A stretch of 64,000 bases of DNA from GCA-002733465 sp039969155 (GTDB lineage: Bacteria > Pseudomonadota > Gammaproteobacteria > Enterobacterales > Kangiellaceae). Below the pieces are notes generated by a model. That model saw only the letters and a program-made list of their open reading frames with translations. It did no database searches and was not told the origin of the DNA. The translations under genes were made by a program, and so were the position numbers. The DNA lies in the NCBI GenBank assembly GCA_039969155.1, contig JBDVOJ010000119.1, forward strand, positions 1-64,000, in the 5' to 3' direction. Of this stretch, positions 7,790 to 16,260 are shown piece after piece. How positions within the stretch are numbered: position 1 is the stretch's first letter; each line of letters opens with the position of its first letter.

Positions 7790-9241
7790 TTAACGCTTGG
7801 TTATTTCAAATACTTTGTCAGTAGGCAATCTTACTAACTCGATATCAATAATGGTTGTTCTAAAACTCTGGATAACTCCCATCACCTGTTTTGCCGACAT
7901 TTGAATATTCACGGGCACAAATTCAATCTCAGTAGAATCTGGCTCATGGCCGGTTATTTCAATGTCCAATGGAACGACATTATGAAGGATCTCTTCGAAC
8001 TGTTTAGTTTTCGAGTTGAATTCCTGAGTTCGCAAATAAAAAGTAATAATCCCTTTACAGGTTTTATTACCGTGATGATCTTCAATTCGTTTTTCTAACC
8101 TTATCTGTCCTTTTTTAGCTTTTTCTGATTGAAACATAACATCGAAGTGTTCAACTCCATTTCCAAATTGATCTTTGATTCTAAAAATAAGTTGCGCATG
8201 CCCTTCATACTGTTCTTGCGGATCCCACTCAGTCAGTCTTTTCTTGAGTTTCGCAGCCCGTTCAAAGGTTTTATCATGGGCAGTAGAAAATCGCTCAATC
8301 GCTTTCTGATAAGCTGTGTCGGTCGCCCCGGTAGAAAGCGCGGTTTTAATGAGCGGCATCACACTCGTTCGATTTTTGCTGCCACCTACAATTCCAATCT
8401 TGTCACCAAAATGAGCCGTTTCATAAGCAACTGTAAACGGAATAGCCTGCCTTCTATTGGCTAAATGAGTCGTATCAAAATCATAATGAAACTCTGTGAT
8501 TTTTTTGTTTTGCAATCGCTTATTAATCAAAGTTCTTAGTTTACTAACTTTCATTGAAAGCACTTTTGCTTTTGGTGTGACCTTGATGTAATTGAAATTG
8601 AGATTGCCAGCACTCGTTCTCACGGTATTATCGGAAGAATCCTCTTTCACGTATCGGATTGGTACGAGCCTTAACATGGGCAAGGTTTGTGACCCAATAA
8701 TGCAAAACTCTTGTACGCCGTAGTCCGCGCGCATGTCGTTTCCAGATTTTAAAAAGTGAGTATGTAAATCAATGGTCTTATCGCAACCAAATTCGAGTTC
8801 ATTTAGAATTCGTGTCCCAACTCCGGTTCCTTGTAACAGTTGATTTTTCCAACGTGATAATTGGCCTTGTCCGATATGCGCTAAACCACTACCAAAGTTT
8901 GCACCGGCTAAATGAATAAGATTCTGGATTGGAGATGGTTTTGCAGAAAACTTTTTTATCCAGTTTCTAGCAACCAATGCGCCGGTGCTATGGATGATCA
9001 CATGGAACCCCGACTCTAAAAGACTCGGATGCTCACTTTTTAAAGCTCTGTCCATGGCGTAGCTGACATCATCTAACATCACACCATCACTCAAGGAAAT
9101 CCAGCGGCTTAGATTTAAAGATTTAATTTGTTGATTACCGAACTTCTTTTTCAGTTCTTTAGGTAGTGAACCATAGATTTTGTCAACTTTTTCGTCCTTA
9201 CCTTCTGTGCTATATCCGTGGATTAATAGAATGGGTAGCAT
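7790..9241 (-). CDS. alpha/beta hydrolase (lipase/PGAP1-like) with C-terminal extension
   Basis: A 483-residue protein that begins directly with the first strand of an alpha/beta hydrolase (MLPILLIHGYSTEG, HG being the oxyanion-side motif). The nucleophile elbow is HVIIHSTGALVARNW, a GHSTGG-like variant with Ser in IHSTG. The sequence HLAGANFGSGLA resembles the loop after the nucleophile in lipases/PGAP1-like enzymes. The last 200 residues are rich in beta strands and unassigned. There is no signal peptide, so it is presumably cytoplasmic. A good AGGAG precedes the ATG. Substrate unknown; monocistronic as far as can be seen. Confidence 0.85.
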   Translation of the reverse strand: MLPILLIHGYSTEGKDEKVDKIYGSLPKELKKKFGNQQIKSLNLSRWISLSDGVMLDDVSYAMDRALKSEHPSLLESGFHVIIHSTGALVARNWIKKFSAKPSPIQNLIHLAGANFGSGLAHIGQGQLSRWKNQLLQGTGVGTRILNELEFGCDKTIDLHTHFLKSGNDMRADYGVQEFCIIGSQTLPMLRLVPIRYVKEDSSDNTVRTSAGNLNFNYIKVTPKAKVLSMKVSKLRTLINKRLQNKKITEFHYDFDTTHLANRRQAIPFTVAYETAHFGDKIGIVGGSKNRTSVMPLIKTALSTGATDTAYQKAIERFSTAHDKTFERAAKLKKRLTEWDPQEQYEGHAQLIFRIKDQFGNGVEHFDVMFQSEKAKKGQIRLEKRIEDHHGNKTCKGIITFYLRTQEFNSKTKQFEEILHNVVPLDIEITGHEPDSTEIEFVPVNIQMSAKQVMGVIQSFRTTIIDIELVRLPTDKVFEITKR

Positions 9242-9627
9242 AGGTGATCTCCTATCAGTGCGATTTGTTATTTTTTAGTCTGGTTTATTGTCTACCGATT
9301 GAAATAAGTTTTCCATTAAATATCTCAAATTGGAACGGTTTTAGAGTGATAAACTTAATCCACTTAAAAATTAGGAAATGAAAAATCTTTACCACGGAGG
9401 CAGAGCTTGCCCAGTAGTGAAGTCTTGTAGACTTTTAGTTTTGAGCTAATTCAACTCTATCCGCTCGGTATAGCTTAAGAATTTCCCCTCTCCCGCTGGA
9501 AAGTAAATCAAAAACACCTAAAGCTTATACTCTCCGTGATCTTTATGACTCCATGGTAAATCCATTTAATCTTTTGACTTAGATACTTCATCTTTAGTGC
9601 CTAAAGTTTAGTTTGGTCGACTGCAAA
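9242..9627. other. 386-base intergenic region with degenerate repeat fragments
   Basis: No convincing reading frame. It contains ACCACGGAGGCAGAG near 9392, a fragment of the CCTCCGTGGT type that also occurs in the repeat block at 35.2-35.4 kb, and a CCCCTCTCCC stretch near 9484 similar to low-complexity intergenic fragments at 13.5 and 53.5 kb. Two small inverted repeats lie at its left-hand gene end (9591-9632). Confidence 0.5.
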
Positions 9628-9632
9628 CTAAA
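9591..9632. repeat. two consecutive short inverted repeats at the dcyD-like gene end
   Basis: CTTTAG-TGC-CTAAAG occurs at about 9585-9605 and TTTAGTTTG (9607-9615) is complementary to CAAACTAAA (9624-9632). The second hairpin includes the TAG stop of the PLP enzyme gene. They are placed like a terminator, but no T-run follows on the minus strand, so termination efficiency is doubtful. Confidence 0.35.
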
Positions 9633-10668
9633 AAGCCTCCTGATAAGCAAACAACCCAACACTTCCACCTGTGTGCAAAAACATCACACGACTTCCCGCT
9701 GCAATTTCACCTTTTCTACATAAATCAAACAGCCCAGCCATCGCTTTTCCACTATAGACAGGATCAAGCAGAAGTCCTTCTAATTCAGCACAAGTCTTAA
9801 CTGCTTCGAGCATTGCCTCGGTTACCTGACCGTAACCCTCACCGTAATAATCCCCATTGGTTTTGACTCTTGCGCGTAGCATTGACTCACTAACTTTTTT
9901 TGGATCAAAATTTAAGTCGGCCATAACTTGCTTTAACAATTGGTAAACTAAAGGATCTTGTTCAGATGATGGTCTACTCACATTAATGCCTAAAACTTCA
10001 GTTTGATCATTAGTAGCAATCAGGCCAGCTAGTAACCCTGCTTGAGTACCAGCACTACCTGTGGCAAGTATAATGCGATCAAAATTTACTCTACCATTCT
10101 GGTCTTCCTCACTACATTCAATTGCATCGGTGCTCAGCTGATCTAATAATTCATAGACACATTGAACATATCCAAGGCTACCTATCGAATTAGAGCCCCC
10201 AATAGGAATAAGGTAAGGCAATTTACCGTGGTCTGAAAGTTGCTGCATCAAACCCTGCGCAAATTCTTCAATGTCTTGGTCATCAGACAAAGTATGAATT
10301 TTTGAGCCAAATAATTTGTCGAGTAAAATATTTCCATTATTCATATAGTTCGATCTTGGTGTTCCTTCCACCGCTTGCAAAACCAACTCGCAGTCGAAGC
10401 CAAATTTGGCAGCAGCCGCAGCTGTTTGGCGCGCATGATTGGACTGGATTCCACCTAGAGTAACCAAGGTATCAGCACATTTCGATTGAGCATCAGCCAA
10501 TAGAAATTCTAGTTTTCGAGTCTTGTTTCCCCCTCCTCCTAGTCCGGTGCAGTCGTCACGTTTTATCCAGAGTTCAATTCCCAACAATTCAGAAAGTCGA
10601 GGTGCATACTCTAATGGTGTCGGCGAGTGAGTGAGTTTTATTCGTGGAATATGTTTTATAACTGACAT
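9628..10668 (-). CDS. D-cysteine desulfhydrase / ACC deaminase family PLP enzyme
   Basis: A 346-residue fold-type II PLP enzyme. The PLP lysine is Lys49 in GGGGNKTRKLEFL, preceded by the family sequence LWIKRDDCTGLG; QSNHARQTAAAAA and the glycine-rich phosphate-binding region (LATGSAGTQAGLLAGL) are also present. The D-cysteine desulfhydrase (DcyD) and 1-aminocyclopropane-1-carboxylate deaminase branches cannot be separated with certainty by eye; overall form favours DcyD, which turns D-cysteine into pyruvate, H2S and ammonia. It is a single cytoplasmic gene; no obvious operon partner. Confidence 0.9.
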   Translation of the reverse strand: MSVIKHIPRIKLTHSPTPLEYAPRLSELLGIELWIKRDDCTGLGGGGNKTRKLEFLLADAQSKCADTLVTLGGIQSNHARQTAAAAAKFGFDCELVLQAVEGTPRSNYMNNGNILLDKLFGSKIHTLSDDQDIEEFAQGLMQQLSDHGKLPYLIPIGGSNSIGSLGYVQCVYELLDQLSTDAIECSEEDQNGRVNFDRIILATGSAGTQAGLLAGLIATNDQTEVLGINVSRPSSEQDPLVYQLLKQVMADLNFDPKKVSESMLRARVKTNGDYYGEGYGQVTEAMLEAVKTCAELEGLLLDPVYSGKAMAGLFDLCRKGEIAAGSRVMFLHTGGSVGLFAYQEAF

Positions 10669-10739
10669 CTTTTTACGCTCCTTTTTAAAAACTAAAATTC
10701 ACTATAGGCTCTTTTTATTTAGAGATAATTAAGCCCATG

Positions 10740-11015
10740 CTAGCTAGGCAGCTCAGTCAGGATGTATTCAAGATCCGGATCCCCTCCAGGGATTGCGATC
10801 CTAAACCAAATAAAGGGTAGTAACGGATTGGGAAGCCAATATATCCAAGAAAAAAAACGTTTTTCCCTCTCACCATTGATTATTAAATCAGCCCACACAT
10901 ACAATAATTTATAGACACAAATACCTGGAACGAAATTGACCTTAAAACATGTTTGATTTATCCAGCGCTTTCGGCAATAGTAGTTACCTTCGAATTGTCT
11001 AATCTCCCTACCCAA
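10740..11015 (-). CDS. small DUF427-like protein with unresolved start
   Basis: The 91-residue frame from TTG at 11015 contains FEGNYYC, a VPGICVYK segment and SWIYWLPNPL, an order resembling DUF427 proteins (EGNxYF, CPxKG, aWxYpxP). Family-like sequence continues upstream: the same frame reads KIIHKATQTVLADGPLG before the TTG, and is open back to about 11090, but holds no ATG, GTG or TTG there; where a methionine would be expected (11061-11063) the codon is ATA. Either TTG 11015 is used and the protein is shortened, or the original start has mutated. The 270 bases upstream to the TonB-receptor gene hold no gene that I can see. Confidence 0.5.
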   Translation of the reverse strand: MGREIRQFEGNYYCRKRWINQTCFKVNFVPGICVYKLLYVWADLIINGEREKRFFSWIYWLPNPLLPFIWFRIAIPGGDPDLEYILTELPS

Positions 11016-11334
11016 AGGACCATCAGCTAGAACTGTTTGAGTCGCTTTGTGAATGATCTTTATGTGCTTACGTTCGTTGATTACTTTCCCCTAAATAGAT
11101 ATTTTTGACTAAAGTAGCGTGTTGTTTGTTAACTTGCAACAGGTCAAAAGATAAACAGCAAGCGAATAACCAGGTCTAACCACTTTCAAATAACACAACT
11201 AGAACAATTCTGTTACAAATTTAGCCTGTGGGATAAAATGAAACTGACTATACTTCAGTGCAACCGAAATCTGAACTCAAGATAATCTAGTTTTTAGAGC
11301 CATCTTCCCATCTTTGCTGAAAAGTTAGTATTTA

Positions 11335-13470
11335 ATGCCTCATTCCCAAAACAAATCAATCAGCTGCGCCCTGTTAAAAACCAAGCGAATGGCTTACCGT
11401 AATTATTTCAAAGTATTAGTACCTGCAATAGTCTTGCAGCTGCCTCTTCATACACTTGCAGAACAGACAGGAATAGCAACCACAACAGTATCGCAAGCAA
11501 ACATTAGTAACTCTATCTATCAAGTAAGCTTTTTCCAACAATATAGCCCTCAGAATGCTCTGGATATGGTCCAGCGTTTGCCTGGTTTTAAGTTTGATCA
11601 GGGGGAAAATAATCGTGGTTTTGGCGGTAATGCTGGCAATGTATTAGTTGATGGATTACGCCCAACGTCTAAATCTGGTGGTCTTTCTGGAGCATTAGTT
11701 CGTATCCCAGCGGCACTAGTGGAACGGATAGAAATTCTAAGAGGTGGTGTTGCAGCAAGTGAAGCTTCTGGTCAATCAGTGGTAGCAAATATCATAAAAA
11801 AAACTAATCAAACGAGCGGAACTTGGGCAGCTAAGTTACGAAGGGCTCCAGATGGTAATACTCAACCCAACATAGAGGCTGCAATTTCTACCAACTTGGG
11901 TGACTGGGAAACCGCTTTTGATATGGATACTGGTGGTGGGCCGGGTTATAGGGAGGCCACCATTGAAAATAGAGACCACCTGGAGCAGCTTATCTCTAGC
12001 TCAGAAGAAACCTTTGAAAATACCGGTCGCTGGTTTTTTAGTAATGGCCAAGGCTCAAAGGAATATGAATCAGGAACTCTCACTTTAAATGGTCGAATTG
12101 GTGGCGATCGAAGAGATACCGAAATTAAACGAGATATTTTTAATTTTAGGTTACCGGATCAATCTCCAATAGATAAACGTCGATTGATTGATGAAGATCG
12201 AAAATTTAAAATGGCAGAGCTCGGAGTAGATTGGTTAGAGAAAAGTGAGACATGGAAGATGCATTTGATCGGCCTTGGTGTAGTGAGGGACTTTCAATAT
12301 GAAAATCAAGTGCTATTTGAAGACTTTTCGGATGACACAGAACTGCTATCAAACTTCGAACAAGAGTCGCTTAAAACCGAAATGATTGTACGTGCGACTT
12401 TTGGTTACGGCGGTGAAAACAAGTTGAAACCTGAATACGGATTTGAAATTGCTCAAAACAAACTTAGAAAAGAATCTACTTATCTGGAGAATGGGGAGCA
12501 GGTAGCGCTTAATGGTGCGGATGTTGATGTTCAAGAATTAAGAAGTGAAATCTTCGCAACATTTGTTTACCCTTGGTCAGACGTTCTTACGGTCGAAGGA
12601 GGGATCACCGGCGAGTTTTCTGAAATCAAGGTCACTGGTGAGGTTGCAAACCGCCGGAATTTCAAATTCTTGAAACCTAGGTTGTCTGCAACTTATAAGC
12701 TAAACACCGACTCACAAATTGCAATTGCAGGCGAACGTTCAGTCGGACAATTGGACTTTAATGATTTTGCCGCTAGCAACCAGGCTCAAGATGGCAATAT
12801 AGTTTCGGGCAATCCTAATTTAGCACCTGATATAGAAGATGAGTTATCACTAACATATGACCTAAGTTTTAGCGAAAAAGGAAGTCTCACCGTTAAGCTA
12901 TTTCACGAATGGCAGCAGGATATTTTGGAACAAATTATTCTACCCTCGGATGATGAAGACAATCCAAGTTATGGAATAGGCAATGCTGGAGACGCTCGAT
13001 TTTGGGGTATTGTCACCGATATTAACCTACCTCTGGACGGTTTCATTGAAAATGGGCTGCTAGAGATTGCGCATCGTTATAGAGACTCGGAATTTGATGA
13101 TCCAATCACCAACCAAACGCGAACGATTAGTGGTTATACGCCGCATTTTCTAGGGCTGAAATTTCGACAAGACTTGATCGATGACCAGTGGGCTTGGGGA
13201 GTTGATTACGAGAGCCATTTTCTCGATGAGCATTTTCGAGCGGAAGAAAGAATCATTTTTAAAGGTAATGACCGATTTCATGCATTTATTGAAACAACTC
13301 GCTTTTTCGACTTAAAAATACAACTCGAAGTTCGCCAAATCAATACCGGTGAATTTACTCGCTCTCGCTACCTATTTGATGGCAATCGAGCTGGTCCATT
13401 AATTGAATCAGAAGTCTCTTATCGTACTCGAGAACCCGAATATAAGTTTTCGGTTTGGGGGACGTTTTAG
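11335..13470 (+). CDS. TonB-dependent outer-membrane receptor
   Basis: A 711-residue outer-membrane receptor. A signal peptide (hydrophobic VLVPAIVLQLPLHTLA) is followed by the plug domain: NALDMVQRLPGFKFDQG, VLVDGLRP and ALVERIEILRGG are standard plug signatures. The rest is a beta-barrel of alternating acidic/aromatic strands that ends in a terminal phenylalanine, as outer-membrane proteins do. The TonB box is not obvious. An in-frame ATG at 11389 would start right before the signal peptide and is the alternative start. The ligand is unknown; no adjacent Fe-uptake gene is visible. Transcribed alone and convergent with the peroxidase operon. Confidence 0.92.
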   Translation: MPHSQNKSISCALLKTKRMAYRNYFKVLVPAIVLQLPLHTLAEQTGIATTTVSQANISNSIYQVSFFQQYSPQNALDMVQRLPGFKFDQGENNRGFGGNAGNVLVDGLRPTSKSGGLSGALVRIPAALVERIEILRGGVAASEASGQSVVANIIKKTNQTSGTWAAKLRRAPDGNTQPNIEAAISTNLGDWETAFDMDTGGGPGYREATIENRDHLEQLISSSEETFENTGRWFFSNGQGSKEYESGTLTLNGRIGGDRRDTEIKRDIFNFRLPDQSPIDKRRLIDEDRKFKMAELGVDWLEKSETWKMHLIGLGVVRDFQYENQVLFEDFSDDTELLSNFEQESLKTEMIVRATFGYGGENKLKPEYGFEIAQNKLRKESTYLENGEQVALNGADVDVQELRSEIFATFVYPWSDVLTVEGGITGEFSEIKVTGEVANRRNFKFLKPRLSATYKLNTDSQIAIAGERSVGQLDFNDFAASNQAQDGNIVSGNPNLAPDIEDELSLTYDLSFSEKGSLTVKLFHEWQQDILEQIILPSDDEDNPSYGIGNAGDARFWGIVTDINLPLDGFIENGLLEIAHRYRDSEFDDPITNQTRTISGYTPHFLGLKFRQDLIDDQWAWGVDYESHFLDEHFRAEERIIFKGNDRFHAFIETTRFFDLKIQLEVRQINTGEFTRSRYLFDGNRAGPLIESEVSYRTREPEYKFSVWGTF

Positions 13471-13697
13471 GACATTTAGTTTCTAAAATATTAAAACCTC
13501 CCCTCTCCTTAATCCTCTCTCCTGTGAGGAGATAAAAAAACTTTATACCTAAATGCATACCCTACGACTCCGCTCAGGGGACTTAATATCTTTTGTTTTA
13601 AAAGCAAAAATAACATGAAAGACGACAAGCGCAGTCGAGGCCTCACTTGTTCACTATTTGGCATAAAAATATTCCAGCTCCTGGCTCCCAGCTCCTA

Positions 13698-14978
13698 TTA
13701 TTTGGGTTCCTGCCACCACTCATCCCCTTCAGGAATGGGCGAAGTCAAAGTATGCAAAAATGCAATTAGGTCGAGCTTTTCTTGTGGCTTAAGATTTAAT
13801 GCCAAAATATCGAAGTGTGGCCGGTTTGGGTGTTGCTGACGGTTATAATAAGGTGGCTTGGGTATATCATAGTGTTCAATCACTTGTTCTAAAGAATCAA
13901 ATTGACCTGTTTGCATATAGGGAGCTGTCTTCGAAACATTTCTTAGGCTTGGCGTTTTAAACGCACCGACTAATTCTGGTCCTTGCTTTTTCAGGAACCT
14001 CATTTCCATACATTCTTCTGGTTTCGCATCACTGTAACTGGAAAGACAAGTAAACTCGTCAGCAACCAATGATTTGATACCCGAATATCGTCCTAGATCG
14101 ACATTATTTTTATCCGATTCAGGTGCGCCGATGTTGTGAAATTCGAAATTAGTAAACAGTGGGCCGTTGTGACAACTGACACAATTAGCGCGTCCTAAAA
14201 ATAATTTCATTCCATTTAATTCTGACTCATTTAGCTGATTAGCGGTGGTTAAATTATCTGCCACTAACCCATCAACATAGTGATCAAATCGCGCTAGCGG
14301 GGTTTTCAGTTGGCGTTGATAAGCCATTAACGATTTACCGACATTAGCGAATACTTGATTAACTTTCTCTTGAACTTGCGGGTCAATTTGTTGCCAGAGC
14401 TGTTTTTGTTGTTCACTGCCAAGAGGCGTAGCATCGTCTGGTAAACTCATTAGCCGTTCATCTGCAAGTATTTTTCCAAAGATAGCCTCATAGCTCCGAC
14501 CATAATTTTTGGCGATAGACTTGACGACTTTGACTCGAGTAAACCCATGTTCCGCAGGATCTTCTAAAGGCCCCAAAGCTTGTGACCAAACACTGTCTTT
14601 GCGTCCATCCCAATACATCCAATGACTCCATGAAGCCGATAGCACACTAGGGGCATTTCTTTTAGCCGTACCTATTGCGACCGATGTTTTTAAGCCATCG
14701 GTAAAGTATTTTTCAGGTTGATGACAGTGACTGCACGCCACTTCGCCATTGGCACTGAGCCGTTTGTCGAAAAACAATTGATGACCAAGCTTAGCGGCAT
14801 TCAGATCGGATGCCACCGAATTGCTCTTTGATTTAGGCGCTTCAGCTAAGCTAGAAAGGGAAAACTGCTTCAAAAATAAAATGTCGGCTTGAGTAAAGTC
14901 ATGTTCTACTTTTTGTTCACCACAGCTTATCAGTAATACAGCAGTTCCTAAGATTAGGCTATTTCGAAAATATGACAT
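13698..14978 (-). CDS. di-haem cytochrome c peroxidase / MauG-like lipoprotein
   Basis: A 426-residue protein with a lipobox (LISC, Cys19), so it is probably membrane-anchored in the periplasm. Two c-type haem motifs are visible: CSHCH (82-86) and CVSCH (266-270), with surrounding NGEVACSHCHQPEKYFTDG and SCHNGPLFTN characteristic of the bacterial di-haem peroxidase/MauG family. It could reduce H2O2 or act as a MauG/MbnH-type oxidase on a partner protein; axial ligands cannot be assigned by eye. It lies 14 bases downstream of a YtkA-domain gene and is probably co-transcribed, which makes that protein a candidate partner. Confidence 0.92.
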   Translation of the reverse strand: MSYFRNSLILGTAVLLISCGEQKVEHDFTQADILFLKQFSLSSLAEAPKSKSNSVASDLNAAKLGHQLFFDKRLSANGEVACSHCHQPEKYFTDGLKTSVAIGTAKRNAPSVLSASWSHWMYWDGRKDSVWSQALGPLEDPAEHGFTRVKVVKSIAKNYGRSYEAIFGKILADERLMSLPDDATPLGSEQQKQLWQQIDPQVQEKVNQVFANVGKSLMAYQRQLKTPLARFDHYVDGLVADNLTTANQLNESELNGMKLFLGRANCVSCHNGPLFTNFEFHNIGAPESDKNNVDLGRYSGIKSLVADEFTCLSSYSDAKPEECMEMRFLKKQGPELVGAFKTPSLRNVSKTAPYMQTGQFDSLEQVIEHYDIPKPPYYNRQQHPNRPHFDILALNLKPQEKLDLIAFLHTLTSPIPEGDEWWQEPK

Positions 14979-14992
14979 AGAGGCTTCTTAAA

Positions 14993-16087
14993 CTATAAAA
15001 TCAAATTAAAGGTAAAACTGCTTTTCTTGTTTTTCTCTTCAGCCGAAGAGGCACTTTCTTGTGTCGGTGATTCTAATTCAAACTGCATCACCCACCAGCC
15101 TTGCATTTGAAACTTGACTCCCTCCACTAAATAAACGCCACTGGCTAGCTCCTTTGTCACCTGCGGTTGCGTCGGTAAACCATGTACATGCCCTGGCATA
15201 TGACCAAGTACTTCAATCTCTTTACCGGTGACTGGTTTGCCATGTAGATCAGAAATTAGTAAGCGCCATTGGTGCATTTGATTCAAAGGAACTTGCGAGA
15301 CATTGCTTTGCTCTGTATCAACAGCGTTATGAACTTCGATGTGTGCCAGATAATTTTGATCATTGGATAATTGAAATGCTGAAATATCGAGATCGGCGGG
15401 TGCGCTTTGTCCAATTAGCGAGGCAATTCTAAGAGACATTTTTTCTTTATTGTTATCTGAGTTTTTCGATGCGGTATTCTGATTTGTGGTTTCGTTCTTG
15501 CTAGAATTTAGTCCAGTCTTGTTTAACCCCATCTTATTTAACATGGTCGGATGTACACTTCGTACAACGGCATTATGAGAAATATAATCGAGAGTTTCTT
15601 TATCCATAGTAAGGGGTTGCGTGTTATTCACCCAAGTCGACCACTCGTTTGTTAATCCTTGGCTAAATAAATCCATCGCTTTTCGCTTTAGCAGTAGTGC
15701 TTGAGTTCTTTGACTAGCGCCATCTTTCTGCTGAGTTTCAAGGCTTTTGGCAAGTTCAGTTGCTTGGAGTTCAAACACTTCCCTTTTTTGTTTGTCTTTT
15801 TCCTTGCGTACTTCTACCCTTTTCTTACTAACCAGCTGACGGGTTTGATTAGCAGTCAGTAACGACCGTTTGGCTTGCTCTTCAAGCTGATTCGATTGCT
15901 TTAGCAATTGTTGAGCATCTATAAAGGCCTGTAACGATTGAGATTGCTGTTGTTGTTCAGCGAAATTAAACGAAGAAAATAGTAATAGAGCAGTCGCTGC
16001 AAAAACTCTAGTTAAAAATTTAACTTGGCAGAATTTTTGTTGACTAACTCTTACTCTATTTCTTAATGCTTTTGTTCTATCATTCAT
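14993..16087 (-). CDS. exported coiled-coil protein with C-terminal YtkA-like domain
   Basis: A 364-residue protein. After a basic N-terminus a hydrophobic segment (residues about 27-43, ending NFAEQQQQ) is a signal peptide or anchor. Residues about 45-140 are a Gln/Lys/Glu-rich helical, probably coiled-coil stretch; about 185-215 is Asn/Ser-rich linker. The C-terminal 110 residues (LLISDLHGKP, HMPGHVHGLPTQPQVT, YLVEGVKFQMQGWW) match the YtkA-like/FixH-related beta-sandwich, with a His/Met-rich loop that could bind copper. Such domains are found in copper and oxidase-assembly settings. It immediately precedes the di-haem peroxidase gene in the same operon. The exact role is not known. Confidence 0.82.
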   Translation of the reverse strand: MNDRTKALRNRVRVSQQKFCQVKFLTRVFAATALLLFSSFNFAEQQQQSQSLQAFIDAQQLLKQSNQLEEQAKRSLLTANQTRQLVSKKRVEVRKEKDKQKREVFELQATELAKSLETQQKDGASQRTQALLLKRKAMDLFSQGLTNEWSTWVNNTQPLTMDKETLDYISHNAVVRSVHPTMLNKMGLNKTGLNSSKNETTNQNTASKNSDNNKEKMSLRIASLIGQSAPADLDISAFQLSNDQNYLAHIEVHNAVDTEQSNVSQVPLNQMHQWRLLISDLHGKPVTGKEIEVLGHMPGHVHGLPTQPQVTKELASGVYLVEGVKFQMQGWWVMQFELESPTQESASSAEEKNKKSSFTFNLIL

Positions 16088-16154
16088 CGAGCACGTTTCT
16101 CTTTACTTAAGATGGATCATTCTGAAGCATTGATAATCAGTTTCATTATAAACA

Positions 16155-16183
16155 AAAAAAGTAAGCGAATGGCTTACTTTTTT
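16155..16183 (-). terminator. rho-independent terminator (bidirectional form)
   Basis: AAAAAAGTAAGC (16155-16166) and GCTTACTTTTTT (16172-16183) form a perfect 12-bp stem with a 5-base loop and T-runs in both directions. It lies between the LVIVD-protein gene end (16261) and the YtkA gene start (16087), both minus strand, so it ends the upstream gene and isolates the YtkA-peroxidase pair as a separate unit. Confidence 0.75.
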
Positions 16184-16260
16184 GTGTTGGCTTAACGAAC
16201 CAAACCGATAGTTCCAATTAAACCAACAACTACTATTTTGGAATTAAATGAACAGTACAA

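Noticed and set aside
13500..13545. CTCTCCTGTGAGGAGAT hairpin after the TonB receptor as terminator
   Set aside because: The stem is followed by an A-run on the plus strand rather than a T-run, so it is not a terminator for the receptor gene.
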